Counted from the stretch's first letter, positions 6,182 through 16,248 are shown. The stretch: 42,045 nt of DNA from an uncultured Granulosicoccaceae bacterium (GCA_938005265.1 CALLOA010000126.1:1-42045), one strand, 5' to 3'. Notes: a model not told the origin generated them from the letters alone. Program-made: numbers and translations.

Positions 6182-8671
6182 ATGTCGCGAAACAGCCTAG
6201 AACGTGAAGATCTGGTCAAGGGTTTTTTATTGACCAGGCACTGGAGAGACCGCCACTATAGTGCCACAACGGCAGGTAGAGGTGCAGTGGATCTTGGATT
6301 CTGGGCGATCAGTAATCGCGGACCTCTATATCTCAAGGTACCGCAACAACAAGCAATCTGCTTTGTAGAGCGCAATTTCCAGGCAACGGCAGATCAGGCA
6401 GCGTTACTCCAGGGCGCAGTTCGCAAGCCCCTTGAACTCACTGTTATGGATGGCGGCGCTGTCGATGCATTGTACTTTCAGCAGCAACGTCAACTGAACG
6501 ATGCACGCTACCAGATTCCAGCACTGTGCGAATCAGACATCAAGCCCACAGACCGCTACCTGATGGAGCGATTTGTCAATGCAGGCTTCACAGCTCAGGG
6601 CACTCTGATCGAACGGGCCGGATACGTCGAAATAGTCAACCCGAAAGTGACCGGGAATGACTATTTACCACAACTCGATGCCATGTCGATTGATATTGAA
6701 ACCCGTGCACCGACGTCTGAGATTTACTCTATCGGCGCCAGCAGTAGTACAGGCAACATTGTCTTCATGCTGGACAAGCACACTGATCCTACACCCGGGA
6801 CTGGTGACGCCCTGCTCCGCAAGCTGGAACTGGATCATCGCAACGAAGAAATCAATTACCAATTGATTTATTGTGCTTCCGAAAAACAGCTGCTGGAGCG
6901 CTTTTTTGATTGGGTGCAAAGCCGTGATCCTGACGCTTTGATTGGCTGGAACATCGTCAATTTCGATCTCGCAGTGATTCACAAGCGTTGCAATGAGTTG
7001 AATGTCACATTCGCACTCTCACGCGGCGGCCAACAAGCAACCGTGTTGCAACCATCACGTAATGCCAGTGGTACAACGGGCCAACGGGTGGCCAGGATAC
7101 CCGGGCGTGCTGTTCTGGACGGTGTTGACTTGTTGCGCGCTGGATTTTGGTCGTTTGAAAGTTTTGCTCTCGATAATGTGGCCAGTGAACTGCTTGGAAC
7201 ACGCAAGCTGATCACTGGTGACATTGACAAGATCGCCGAAATCAATCGCTTGTTTCGCGATAACAAACCGGCACTTGCCGACTATAACCTGATGGATTGT
7301 ATTCTTGTGCAGGACATATTCAAGCATGCGGATCTGCTGCCATTTGCGCAACAGCGTGCAGCTATGACGGGCTTGGCTATTGATCGAATGGGAGGCTCCG
7401 TTGCAGCATTCGATCATCTCTACCTGCCACGCCTGCACCGCCACGGCTTTGTTGCCAAAGATACGATTGGCCGGGAAAGCACCGGTGCAAGCCCCGGTGG
7501 CTACGTTATGGATTCAGTACCGGGCCTTTATGAAAATGTGCTGGTGCTGGATTTCAAGAGCCTGTACCCAAGTATTATTCGTACTTTCTTGATCGATCCA
7601 CTAGGTCTGACACTGGCAAGCAGTAAATCGGAAAGTGATACGGAAGATTCTAAACAAACAGATTTTGTCGAAGGTTTTGAGAATGCACGATTCAGTCGCG
7701 ACAAACATATACTGCCCGGGCTGATCGAAGAGTTATGGGCTAAACGCGATAGTGCAAAACAAAACAATGACCGCGCGCTCTCACAAGCGATAAAAATAAT
7801 CATGAATTCGTTTTACGGTGTATTGGGTTCGTCCGGCTGCCGTTTTCACAAACAGCAACTTGCCTCCAGTATCACCCGTCGAGGCCACGAGATTATCACC
7901 CGCTCCAGAGATTTTATTGAAGCACAGGGACATTCGGTTATCTATGGTGATACCGACTCGCTCTTCGTTTTGCTGGGTGAAGGTGTTGATGCCGGCAAAG
8001 CGCATTCTCTGGGAGATGGTTTAATGCATGCGCTAAACAGCTGGTGGCAGGAGACTCTGAAAACCGAGCACCGGCTGGAGTCAGCACTGGAAGTCGAATT
8101 TGAAACGCATTACCTTAAATTCCTTATGCCTACCGTGCGAGGCATGGCGACCGGCAGTAAAAAGCGATACGCCGGGATGATTAAAAATAACGATTCGCAG
8201 CCTGGCGACAAGGTTGAGACCAACAACGAAGAAATGAAGCTGGTGTTCAAGGGGCTTGAAGCCGTGCGAACTGACTGGACACCTCTGGCACGTAATTTCC
8301 AGCGCGAGCTCTATCGCCGAATTTTTTTGCATGAACCTTTTGAAGACTATGTTCGTCAAATAGCCACTGATCTGCTAAATGGTGCATTGGATGACCAGCT
8401 TGTCTATCGAAAAAGACTGCGGCGCCGTCTGACTGACTACCAACGCAATATACCACCACATGTGCAAGCAGCCAGGAAACAGGCGAAGGCAGGTCATTGG
8501 GTCAACTATATAATTACCAGGAATGGCCCGGAACCCACTGATGCCCTGCACTCGGCACCGGATTACGAGCACTATCTTGAGAAGCAGCTGGCGCCCGCAG
8601 CCGATGGCATCCTGCATTTTCTGGATACCAGCTTCAGAAATATCAATGACGCACAAATGCAGATGTTTTGA
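6182..8671 (+). CDS. polB: DNA polymerase II (family B)
   Basis: The product has 829 residues from ATG 6182; an in-frame TTG at 6104 would add 26 residues of unlikely sequence. N-terminal GFLLTRHWRD is typical of enterobacterial-type Pol II. The 3'-5' exonuclease motifs are SIDIET (Asp171, Glu173), GWNIVNFDL and YNLMDC. The polymerase motifs are DFKSLYPSII (motif A, Asp457), KIIMNSFYGVLGSSG (motif B) and YGDTDSLFV (motif C, Asp590 and Asp592). All catalytic acids are present, so a proofreading polymerase is expected. In E. coli Pol II is SOS-induced and aids replication restart and bypass of lesions. I found no CTG-N10-CAG LexA site in the 92 bases upstream, so regulation may differ here. Confidence 0.96.
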   Translation: MSRNSLEREDLVKGFLLTRHWRDRHYSATTAGRGAVDLGFWAISNRGPLYLKVPQQQAICFVERNFQATADQAALLQGAVRKPLELTVMDGGAVDALYFQQQRQLNDARYQIPALCESDIKPTDRYLMERFVNAGFTAQGTLIERAGYVEIVNPKVTGNDYLPQLDAMSIDIETRAPTSEIYSIGASSSTGNIVFMLDKHTDPTPGTGDALLRKLELDHRNEEINYQLIYCASEKQLLERFFDWVQSRDPDALIGWNIVNFDLAVIHKRCNELNVTFALSRGGQQATVLQPSRNASGTTGQRVARIPGRAVLDGVDLLRAGFWSFESFALDNVASELLGTRKLITGDIDKIAEINRLFRDNKPALADYNLMDCILVQDIFKHADLLPFAQQRAAMTGLAIDRMGGSVAAFDHLYLPRLHRHGFVAKDTIGRESTGASPGGYVMDSVPGLYENVLVLDFKSLYPSIIRTFLIDPLGLTLASSKSESDTEDSKQTDFVEGFENARFSRDKHILPGLIEELWAKRDSAKQNNDRALSQAIKIIMNSFYGVLGSSGCRFHKQQLASSITRRGHEIITRSRDFIEAQGHSVIYGDTDSLFVLLGEGVDAGKAHSLGDGLMHALNSWWQETLKTEHRLESALEVEFETHYLKFLMPTVRGMATGSKKRYAGMIKNNDSQPGDKVETNNEEMKLVFKGLEAVRTDWTPLARNFQRELYRRIFLHEPFEDYVRQIATDLLNGALDDQLVYRKRLRRRLTDYQRNIPPHVQAARKQAKAGHWVNYIITRNGPEPTDALHSAPDYEHYLEKQLAPAADGILHFLDTSFRNINDAQMQMF

Positions 8672-8804
8672 GACACCCGGCAAAGCTTCTGGCACGGCCT
8701 GTGTGTTTATGTAACTGTGTATGTTTATGTAACCGAATCAGGCCTTTCCGACTTCACTTGTTAAAGCCCTGTAAAAACTGGCAGAACCGAACAACAGTTA
8801 CAGC

Positions 8805-10448
8805 ATGTTTCCAGCTCCCAACGCCGCAGGGTTACGATCTATAGTGCTTGGTTTCCTATTGTGCGCAGCCATTTCGGTCTCAGGCGCGCAAACCGGACCC
8901 GACACCAGCACCTCGTACCGGCTTGGTACCGTCGAAGTCACTGCCAATAACATTTTTGATGAATCAAATTCAAACGCCAGTTCATCGCTGATTAATAGAT
9001 TACATTTTGTCACCAGAGAAAACGTCATTCGGCGCGAAGTATGGATAAAGGCTGGTGGCAACATCAGCATGGAAGACGCAGCAGAAATAGAACGTAACCT
9101 GCGTGAGCTGGATCTCTTTGCCCGTGTGCGAGTCAAACTGGTTCCAGCGGCCGATGATCCCGAAACCGCAAACCTGCAGATTGAAACCTTTGACCGCCTG
9201 TCCATTGTCGCAAGCGCCGGCGGCTCCTTTCTGGGAGGCATTGGCGAAGTCAAGTTTTCACTCGGTGACAAAAATCTGCTGGGCCTTGGGCACCAGCTGG
9301 TGTTTGGCTATAGTGAGAATACCGAAGGGGAATTACTTGGCTCTATCGCCTATGACAATGTGTTGGTACGACACCCCGACGTCTACACAGGATTGCGTCT
9401 CGGGCAAACGGAAGAAGGAGAATTTGCTGAATTCATATTGCAGAACCGGTTCCAACACTACCGCGACAATCTGTCATGGTCACTGCGTCTGGATCGGCAA
9501 ACAACGCGCAGGGACTTTTTTGAACAAGGCGTGTCAGTCGCTGAAGTGCCAAGAACCCTCACAAGGCTGCGCTCCAATCGTATCGTCAGAACCGGGGGTG
9601 GTGATCAGCACGCAAGCTTCGGCCCGGTCTTTAACTTCAGCGAAACGCGTTTTGGAGCTGCAACCGGCAGTGCTGCCAACACCGTCAATGTGCCGGAGGA
9701 CAACAGTCGTTATTTTTTAGGGTTGTTGTTCGGCCGTGAACGCATTAACGGATACAGAAAGGTCACCTATCTGGATACTTTAGGATACGAGCAGGATTTG
9801 GTCCTGGGAAAAAACGGCGAACTCTCCCTGGGCCTGGAGCATGTGGAAGCTGAAACAACAGAAAATACACTGCCGGCTCTTTTTCTGCGAGCATGGACGC
9901 ACAACGCGCTGAGTCGCAGTAATTACCTGAATTTTGCCATTGGGTCCTCACTGAGTGGAAGTGAAGACCGCCTTGAAGCGTGGTCAGTATCGACCGCCGC
10001 AACCGCCTTTCACACACGCAACCGCAACCACACAATCGCCGGCCGGCTGTTCTATGAAAGCTCTTTCGACCGTGATGGCCTGGCCTCACAACAAACGCTG
10101 GGTGAATCTAACGGGCTCAGAGGCTACCCGGCACGCGAGTTTAATGGCGAACAGAAGTTGCTGCTGAACCTCGAGTACCGCTTCAGAACACCACTCAACT
10201 ATGCGAGTGTTGAAATTGGTGGGCTTGCTTTTTTTGATACCGGCTGGGTGGGTGAACGTGGCAGCGAGGAGTGGTTGAGCCAACCGCGGGCATCGGTCGG
10301 CGGAGGGATTCGTATCGGTTCCGCACCATTGCTCGGCTCCAACATCATCAGGGTCGATTTCGCCGTACCTCTGGATGACAATCCAGAACGCGAATACTCC
10401 CCAACGGTTTCATTGGCTGTCGGCCAGGTATTTGGTTTTCGACCCTGA
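8805..10448 (+). CDS. Omp85/BamA-superfamily outer-membrane protein with one POTRA-like region
   Basis: The product has 547 residues with a signal peptide ending near VSGAQT. Residues about 60-125 (FVTRENVIRREVWIKAGGNI, then a helix and RVRVKLVPAADDPETANLQI) look like a single POTRA domain. The rest has alternating beta-strand character and closes with ...VGQVFGFRP, a terminal aromatic/proline end typical of porin-like barrels. The LRGYPAREFNGEQKLLLNLE segment is the Omp85 loop-6 motif (V/L-R-G-Y/F). BamA has five POTRA domains and about 800 residues, so this is a shorter Omp85 relative and not BamA itself. Such proteins insert or export cargo across the outer membrane. No obvious passenger lies beside it. 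Two 12-base copies of TGTTTATGTAAC (8704 and 8722) precede the gene. Confidence 0.82.
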   Translation: MFPAPNAAGLRSIVLGFLLCAAISVSGAQTGPDTSTSYRLGTVEVTANNIFDESNSNASSSLINRLHFVTRENVIRREVWIKAGGNISMEDAAEIERNLRELDLFARVRVKLVPAADDPETANLQIETFDRLSIVASAGGSFLGGIGEVKFSLGDKNLLGLGHQLVFGYSENTEGELLGSIAYDNVLVRHPDVYTGLRLGQTEEGEFAEFILQNRFQHYRDNLSWSLRLDRQTTRRDFFEQGVSVAEVPRTLTRLRSNRIVRTGGGDQHASFGPVFNFSETRFGAATGSAANTVNVPEDNSRYFLGLLFGRERINGYRKVTYLDTLGYEQDLVLGKNGELSLGLEHVEAETTENTLPALFLRAWTHNALSRSNYLNFAIGSSLSGSEDRLEAWSVSTAATAFHTRNRNHTIAGRLFYESSFDRDGLASQQTLGESNGLRGYPAREFNGEQKLLLNLEYRFRTPLNYASVEIGGLAFFDTGWVGERGSEEWLSQPRASVGGGIRIGSAPLLGSNIIRVDFAVPLDDNPEREYSPTVSLAVGQVFGFRP

Positions 10449-10474
10449 CAGGCTGAGATTCAAACACTGTCAAT

Positions 10475-13400
10475 TCATACCAGCTGCTGTCTGAGCCAAC
10501 TTGCTACATGCAACGGTTGCACGTCAGTCAAGTCACTGATCTGATGGCGGCAGGAAGTACCGTCGGCGATGACAACGGTTTTTGCAGATAAAGTAGAACT
10601 GTTTTTTTGTTCAGCATTATGCAGGGAATCACGAACAGCAGGCAGAAGGCTTAATTCCGCCATTTTTCTGGATACCTCAACCGTTTCTCGCTGATAACCA
10701 AAGGAACCCGCCATACCGCAGCAACTCGATTCGATCATCGAGACGCTGGTGTCTGGTACAAGTTTCAACAAACGCATCACAGAGTCCATTTGACCGAATG
10801 CCTTCTGATGACAATGTCCGTGTACCAGAACACGAGCCCGGGAAGCTTTAAATTCCAACTCCGAATTGCCACTGTCCATTTTTCTGATCAGAAATTCTTC
10901 AAAGAGCATGGTTCGAGCCGCCAGAGTTTCAGACTCAGGCCCCGGTAAAACCGACCCGAGTTCGTCCCTGAAAGTCAGCAGGCAACTGGGTTCAAGCCCG
11001 ACAACCGTTGCACCGGGATATTCTTGCATCATTGATAACAAAACGCTGGATGTTCGTTGTAACTCGCGGCGCGCTTGCTCGAGCTTCCCCGTACTCAGCC
11101 ATGTACGGCCACAACACAATGGCCGCCCCGAATCAGGCCCCTGCCCCATGTTTGGAAACAGAACTTCAAAACCTGCTCGTTGAAGAACTGTCACAGCATC
11201 CGCCAGTATGGCGGGTTCAAAATAGCGATTAAAAGTATCTACCCAAAGAATAACAGTGCCACGCGATGTATCGGGAGCCGGATTTTCAACGAATTGTTTT
11301 TCGTTAAATGCAGCACTCGCAAAAGCTGGCAAGGGGCGCGTTCGAGTAAAGCCTGACAGTTTCTCGAATAGATGACCCGACAATGGCAGCCGGGCAAGTG
11401 TTGCGCCGAAATTCAGCAGAGCGGCACCAGCTGGCATTCGCATAAGTTTATGGGCATAAAGAGGGAAATTTGCAACCAGCTTCTCATGCAGACCATGCTT
11501 GCCGGCCACCTCTCTTGCCGCCAACACTTCAAGTTTCATTTTTGCCATGTCAACGCCAGTCGGGCACTCGCGTTTACAGGCTTTGCAAGACACACACAAT
11601 TCCAGTGAATCGTATAATTCATCAGAGGCAAGCGCATCAGCGCCCTTTGCACCCTCGATCTGACCGGACAATACTAGACGCAATGCATTGGCACGCCCCC
11701 GCGTTACATCCGTTTCATTCCGCGTCGCACGGTAGGAAGGGCACATGGCCCCGCCAGCCAACTTTCTGCAAGCACCGTTGTTATTGCACATTTCGACGGC
11801 ACCCTGCATTCCATGACCCGCTTGCGGCCAGTCTGACCAGTCCAACTGCAGAGGAACCTGTGCCTGCCTGTAATCAGCGTGATAACGCAGTAGTTGCCGA
11901 TCGTTCATCGACGGTGCGTTTACGATCTTGCCCGGATTCAGGCGATTGTGTGGATCAAATAAATTTTTAACCTCACCGAATGCTTCCACCAGCGACGCGC
12001 CAAACATTTTTTCATGAAACTCGGAACGGGAAATACCATCGCCATGCTCACCCGAATTCGACCCTTTGTATTTCAATACCAGATCAAACGCTTCTTCAGC
12101 GATCATGCGCATGGTTGACAGATCTTTGTCAAGCTTCAGGTTAAGCACCGGACGCACGTGTAAACAGCCCACCGATGCATGCGCATACCAAGTGCCTTTC
12201 GTACCATGTTTTTCAAATATCTCAGTCAAGCCGTTGGTATATTCCGCCAGATCTGACAACTCCACAGCACAGTCTTCGACGAAGGACACCGGCTTACCTT
12301 CAGTTTTCATGGACATCATGATATTCAGACCCGATGTTCTGACATCTGCGATCGCTGCCTGCAAGCCAGGTTCAATAACATCCACAACCCCGCCTTCTCG
12401 CTCGCTGCCAGCTCCCCAACTGAATCCCAGATCTGCAACACATTCAGACAGGCGTAACAATGATTGCAGATTGTCCTCATCAGACTCACCGGCAAACTCA
12501 ACCAGCAACAGTGCTGCAGGTTCACCGCGCACAAACTGCTCTAGTGTCGGACGGAATGCCTCAATATCGCGTGCCAGCTGAATCATCGTGGAATCAACCA
12601 GTTCAACAGCTGAAGGATTAAGCTGTACAAGATGCTGGGCAGCATCCATCGCACTATAAAAAGTCGGAAAATGACAAACTCCGAGCACACGCTTTCCCGG
12701 CAAAGGGGCGAGCTTCAGCTCTACAGCGGTGGTACACCCAAGCGTACCTTCGGAGCCGACCATCAAACCGGATAGATTGAGGTGCGTATCAGCATAATCC
12801 GGCAATGAAGCATTGTGGAATCTGGCAGAGCCTGACATTTGCTGTGACGGGCCCACTAGCGTATCAATGTTGTAGCCACCAACACGTCTAAGTACTTCGG
12901 GAAAATTTTGATGAACTTCCTTTTCGTAGCGTCTGCCGAGATCCAGTAACGATGCAACGAAACCCTGCGAAGGGGTAGAAGCCGAGGACCAGCCAGAGCG
13001 ATATGCTGCAAACTTGCCGTAATCCTTTGCCAAACCGCCGGATTGAGTTGATGCTTCATTCCATTGGCCAAAATGCCGCACAACGGCATCCGCTCCGATG
13101 GCATCCAGTGACTGCACATTGTGCCGCATCGTGCCATAGACGATGGAGCGCTGACCACATGAATTATTACCACACATACCACCAATAGTGGCACGTGAAG
13201 CTGTGGAGACGTCGACCGGGAACCACAGATTATGAGGCTTCAGCTGACGATTCAACGAGTCCAGCACCATGCCGGCCTGAACGACACAACGCCGTTTCTC
13301 GACATCCAGTTCAATAATACGGTTCAGGTGTCGGCTATAGTCAATAACGATAGCATCATTGATAGTCTGGCCATTCTGTGAGGTACCACCACCGCGCGCT

Positions 13401-13606
13401 ACGACTGCAAATCCCTCGCTTTTAGCGTAATCAACGACTGCCTGAACATCGTCCACAGATTCCGGTATGGCAACCGCTTGTGGCAATATCTGATAAACCG
13501 ACGCATCCGTTGCATACTGACCACGACCGAGGTCGTCACACAACAGTTGCCCACGCAGCCGCTCAGCCAGACGCTTGTGTGCAGAGTTAGTGTTTGCCGT
13601 GGTCAT
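10475..13606 (-). CDS. ydiJ: FAD-linked and [4Fe-4S] dehydrogenase, YdiJ-like (D-2-hydroxyacid oxidation)
   Basis: The product has 1043 residues from ATG 13606, preceded by GGAAAA. The open frame continues to 13855, but that extension lies antisense to the aminotransferase and is not used. Order: an N-terminal FAD-binding PCMH domain (VVARGGGTSQNGQ, GGMCGNNSCGQRS), an FAD-oxidase C-terminal domain ending NSGEHGDGISRSEF, a ferredoxin-like region with Cys607, Cys613 and Cys622 and a clear CVSCKACKRECPTG cluster (Cys671, 674, 677, 681), and a C-terminal CCG-type domain (PLCCGRTW, SSCCGMAGSFGYQ). This matches the single-chain GlcD+GlpC-like architecture of E. coli YdiJ, tied to D-2-hydroxyacid oxidation. 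Location beside glyoxylate genes supports a 2-hydroxyacid substrate; which one is inference. Confidence 0.9.
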   Translation of the reverse strand: MTTANTNSAHKRLAERLRGQLLCDDLGRGQYATDASVYQILPQAVAIPESVDDVQAVVDYAKSEGFAVVARGGGTSQNGQTINDAIVIDYSRHLNRIIELDVEKRRCVVQAGMVLDSLNRQLKPHNLWFPVDVSTASRATIGGMCGNNSCGQRSIVYGTMRHNVQSLDAIGADAVVRHFGQWNEASTQSGGLAKDYGKFAAYRSGWSSASTPSQGFVASLLDLGRRYEKEVHQNFPEVLRRVGGYNIDTLVGPSQQMSGSARFHNASLPDYADTHLNLSGLMVGSEGTLGCTTAVELKLAPLPGKRVLGVCHFPTFYSAMDAAQHLVQLNPSAVELVDSTMIQLARDIEAFRPTLEQFVRGEPAALLLVEFAGESDEDNLQSLLRLSECVADLGFSWGAGSEREGGVVDVIEPGLQAAIADVRTSGLNIMMSMKTEGKPVSFVEDCAVELSDLAEYTNGLTEIFEKHGTKGTWYAHASVGCLHVRPVLNLKLDKDLSTMRMIAEEAFDLVLKYKGSNSGEHGDGISRSEFHEKMFGASLVEAFGEVKNLFDPHNRLNPGKIVNAPSMNDRQLLRYHADYRQAQVPLQLDWSDWPQAGHGMQGAVEMCNNNGACRKLAGGAMCPSYRATRNETDVTRGRANALRLVLSGQIEGAKGADALASDELYDSLELCVSCKACKRECPTGVDMAKMKLEVLAAREVAGKHGLHEKLVANFPLYAHKLMRMPAGAALLNFGATLARLPLSGHLFEKLSGFTRTRPLPAFASAAFNEKQFVENPAPDTSRGTVILWVDTFNRYFEPAILADAVTVLQRAGFEVLFPNMGQGPDSGRPLCCGRTWLSTGKLEQARRELQRTSSVLLSMMQEYPGATVVGLEPSCLLTFRDELGSVLPGPESETLAARTMLFEEFLIRKMDSGNSELEFKASRARVLVHGHCHQKAFGQMDSVMRLLKLVPDTSVSMIESSCCGMAGSFGYQRETVEVSRKMAELSLLPAVRDSLHNAEQKNSSTLSAKTVVIADGTSCRHQISDLTDVQPLHVASWLRQQLV

Positions 13607-13620
13607 TGGGTATTTTCCGC

Positions 13621-13629
13621 TGATATACT
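13621..13629 (+). promoter_or_regulatory. Possible extended -10 promoter element before the aminotransferase gene
   Basis: TGATATACT fits an extended -10 (TGn-TATACT) and lies 49 bases before ATG 13679 in the 72-base divergent region shared with the dehydrogenase gene. A second -10-like hexamer, TAGAAT at 13667-13672, is nearer the start but would leave almost no leader. No good -35 is visible for either. Confidence 0.35.
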
Positions 13630-13678
13630 GAGCGAGAGCTATTCGATATTCTACCCTCATACAAGATAGAATCTTACA

Positions 13679-14854
13679 ATGAAGAGCAATCGTAAAGCGG
13701 GTCGCCACTTTTTGCAGATTCCCGGCCCCAGCGCAGTCCCGGATAGAATCCTGCGGGCCATCGATATGCCTGTCATGGACCATCGCGGCCCGGAATTCGG
13801 TGAATTTGCCAGCACGGTTCTCAGCGATATCAAAAAGGTATTCAAAACCCGGCAACCGGTAATTATTTACCCGGCATCCGGTACCGGTGCCTGGGAAGCT
13901 GCGCTGGTCAATACCATCAACCCCGGAGAAACCGTACTAATGGTGGAGACCGGGCACTTCGCCAGCCTATGGCAAAAACTGTCAAGCAAACTTGGTATCG
14001 ATGCCCGGTTGATTGAGACTGACTGGAGACAGGGGGCTGACCCTGCATTGATTGAGGACGCTCTGAAGCAGGACAGCGAATATAAGATCAAAGCTGTGTG
14101 TGTCGTTCACAATGAAACATCCACCGGCTGCACCTCGCGAATTGCCGAAATTCGCCAGGCAATTGATTCATGTAATCACCCGGCACTTTTTTTTGTTGAC
14201 AGCATTTCCGGACTCGCCTCGGCTGACTTGAGATTCGATGAATGGGGAATTGATGTTGCTATCGCTGGTTCACAGAAGGGATTGATGCTACCACCCGGCT
14301 TGTCGTTTAACGCAGTCAGCGAGAAAGCTCTCGATGTTGCCTCACAATGCACCATGAAGCACTCTTATTGGAACTGGCAGGAAATGATCGCAGCTAATAA
14401 AAACGGATACTTTCCCTACACACCTGCAACCAACCTGTTATACGGTCTGGCCGAAAGTCTGAAAATGATCGAAGAAGAATCTCTTGAAGGTGTGTTCGCA
14501 AGACACCAGCGACATGCTGCCGCAACCCGAGCCGCAGTCAGTCACTGGGGGCTTGAAACCCAGTGCAGAAACGATAATGAACATTCTCCGGTGCTAAGTG
14601 CCGTGCGCGTGCCGGATGGCCATGATGCGGATCAATTACGCAGTGTCATACTGGAAAACTTTGATATGTCGCTCGGCAATGGTCTGTCAAAAGTCCAGGG
14701 GCGGGTATTTCGTATCGGTCACCTCGGTGATTTTAATGATCTGATGCTTTGTGCCACACTATCCGGCATAGAAATGGGGCTTTCGCTGGCTCAGGTTCCG
14801 CACCAGCAGGGTGGCGCACAAGCGGCATTGTCATATTTACAAAACTCACTCTAG
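13679..14854 (+). CDS. Serine-glyoxylate / alanine-glyoxylate-type aminotransferase (class V, PLP)
   Basis: The product has 391 residues. LQIPGPSAVPDRI and MDHRGPEF open the protein as in the serine-glyoxylate/alanine-glyoxylate aminotransferase family. YPASGTGAWEAAL binds the cofactor phosphate, Asp174 in FVDSISGLAS contacts the PLP ring, and Lys200 in GSQKGLMLPPG is the Schiff-base lysine. Length fits the family. The enzyme would move an amino group from serine or alanine to glyoxylate, giving glycine. Neighbouring malate synthase and the 2-hydroxyacid dehydrogenase make glyoxylate the likely acceptor; the donor cannot be read from sequence. The gene probably leads an operon with the two plus-strand genes after it (gaps of 92 and 84 bases). 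Confidence 0.9.
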   Translation: MKSNRKAGRHFLQIPGPSAVPDRILRAIDMPVMDHRGPEFGEFASTVLSDIKKVFKTRQPVIIYPASGTGAWEAALVNTINPGETVLMVETGHFASLWQKLSSKLGIDARLIETDWRQGADPALIEDALKQDSEYKIKAVCVVHNETSTGCTSRIAEIRQAIDSCNHPALFFVDSISGLASADLRFDEWGIDVAIAGSQKGLMLPPGLSFNAVSEKALDVASQCTMKHSYWNWQEMIAANKNGYFPYTPATNLLYGLAESLKMIEEESLEGVFARHQRHAAATRAAVSHWGLETQCRNDNEHSPVLSAVRVPDGHDADQLRSVILENFDMSLGNGLSKVQGRVFRIGHLGDFNDLMLCATLSGIEMGLSLAQVPHQQGGAQAALSYLQNSL

Positions 14855-14946
14855 AACCAGCAGGCACTCTATCTGCTGCCGGCTGCATAACCTTAATCCA
14901 AAGCCAGCTTGAGCAAAGCTGCAACAGTGGATACTGAATCGACACT

Positions 14947-15732
14947 ATGTCTGACGAATTGCTGTTTGAAGTTAATAATGAAATCGGTCTGATTACATTT
15001 AACCGGCCGGAGTCTCGAAATGCGTTGACGTTTGCCATGTACGACCGGCTGGCTGAAATCGCAGCGGATATCAGCTCAAGGGTTAATAAGGGGGACCGCA
15101 GCATAAAGGCGCTGGTTGTAACTGGCAGTGGTGACAAAGCATTTGCTGCCGGCACTGACATCTCCTCTTTTCGCGACTTCAATAACGAGGAACAAGCTCT
15201 GGGTTACGAGCGTCAGATGGATCGGGTACTGGGCGCTTACGAACAGATACCGGTACCTACAATTGCGGCAATTCGTGGTGCCTGTACCGGTGGTGGTGGT
15301 GCCATCGCTGCGGCATCAGATCTTCGCTATGCTGACAGCCGCTTGAAATTCGGCTTTCCCATGGCAAAGACGCTCGGCAATTGTTTATCGGTTAACAATC
15401 TGTCGCGCCTGGTGTCATTGCTCGGTGCTGCAAAAACGCGCGAAATTTTATTTACCGCTCGCCTGATAGAAGCTGATGAAGCCCTGTCCATAAATTTGCT
15501 TACTGAAATTGCGGAGAATCCGCTTGAACGCGCAATGGAAATGGCAGAGCAGTTGAAAGGCCATTCACCCTTGCTGATGGCAGCAAGCAAAGAAGGGTTG
15601 CGGCGCATTCGCGAAAAAATGGCTGAAATTAATGATGATGACTTGATCATCAAGTGCTATACCAGTAGTGATTTCCATGAAGGACTTGAATCTTTCCTTG
15701 CCAAACGCAAACCCCAATGGCAAGGCAAATAA
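14947..15732 (+). CDS. Crotonase-family (enoyl-CoA hydratase/isomerase-like) protein lacking both usual catalytic glutamates
   Basis: The product has 261 residues with a crotonase fold: FNRPESRNALT, the oxyanion-hole loops AFAAGTDIS and RGACTGGGG, and a C-terminal LESFLAKRKPQW segment. Aligned by eye with classical enoyl-CoA hydratase, the GGGCE position becomes GGGGA (Ala119) and the FGxPE position becomes FGFPM (Met139). Both acid/base glutamates are therefore absent, so simple hydration of enoyl-CoA is doubtful. CoA-thioester binding remains likely. A role in an adjacent side-chain or C2 pathway, perhaps as a lyase, thioesterase or isomerase, is inference. It sits between the aminotransferase and the GlcG-like gene on the same strand. 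Confidence 0.86.
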   Translation: MSDELLFEVNNEIGLITFNRPESRNALTFAMYDRLAEIAADISSRVNKGDRSIKALVVTGSGDKAFAAGTDISSFRDFNNEEQALGYERQMDRVLGAYEQIPVPTIAAIRGACTGGGGAIAAASDLRYADSRLKFGFPMAKTLGNCLSVNNLSRLVSLLGAAKTREILFTARLIEADEALSINLLTEIAENPLERAMEMAEQLKGHSPLLMAASKEGLRRIREKMAEINDDDLIIKCYTSSDFHEGLESFLAKRKPQWQGK

Positions 15733-15816
15733 ACGCACTACTAAAATCTGACTTTCCCGTGCCAGCAGCACAAAAGCTGCGGATTTCCCATACACCAATC
15801 AACGTGAATAAAAATT

Positions 15817-16248
15817 ATGTCCCTGACACTTTCTGATGCAAAAAAAATAGTGGATGCCGTTTTAAAAGCGCAAGCAAACCACAAATTCAAACCAATGGCA
15901 GTCGTTGTTTTGAACGCAGCCGGTAGCGTTAAAGCCAGCGAGGCGCAAGACGGGACATCCAATTTGCGCCCCAAAATAGCTCATGGCAAAGCATTTGGTG
16001 CCATCTCGATGGGGCTGGGTTCAAGAGCGTTGTTTGAACGAGCTAAACAGGAACCCTTCTTTATACAGTCAATGAATTCACTGTGTGATGGTGCACTGGT
16101 ACCTGTGCCCGGTGGTGTGCTGATAAAAGACAAAGCAGGCGCGACAATAGGTGCCGTGGGAGTTACAGGTGATTTATCCGACAATGATGAAATCTGTGCT
16201 GTAGAAGGAATTGAAGCAGCCGGCTTGACCGCTGATACGGGTGGCTAA
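15817..16248 (+). CDS. GlcG/HbpS family protein
   Basis: The product has 143 residues. The LSDAKKIVDAVLKAQ start, the central KIAHGKAFGAISMGLGSRAL and the PVPGGVLIKDKAGATIGAVGVTGDLSD tail match the GlcG/HbpS domain (DUF336). The family includes heme-binding HbpS of Streptomyces and GlcG of the E. coli glycolate (glc) operon, whose exact role is unsettled. No signal peptide is seen, so it is cytoplasmic. Sharing a locus with malate synthase G echoes the glc operon (glcDEFGBA) and supports a glycolate/glyoxylate link. A strong hairpin downstream closes the transcript. Confidence 0.9.
   Translation: MSLTLSDAKKIVDAVLKAQANHKFKPMAVVVLNAAGSVKASEAQDGTSNLRPKIAHGKAFGAISMGLGSRALFERAKQEPFFIQSMNSLCDGALVPVPGGVLIKDKAGATIGAVGVTGDLSDNDEICAVEGIEAAGLTADTGG

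Noticed and set aside
13607..13855. Longer N-terminus for the YdiJ-like gene
   Set aside because: The extension is antisense to the aminotransferase start, has no family similarity and adds 83 residues beyond the normal length.
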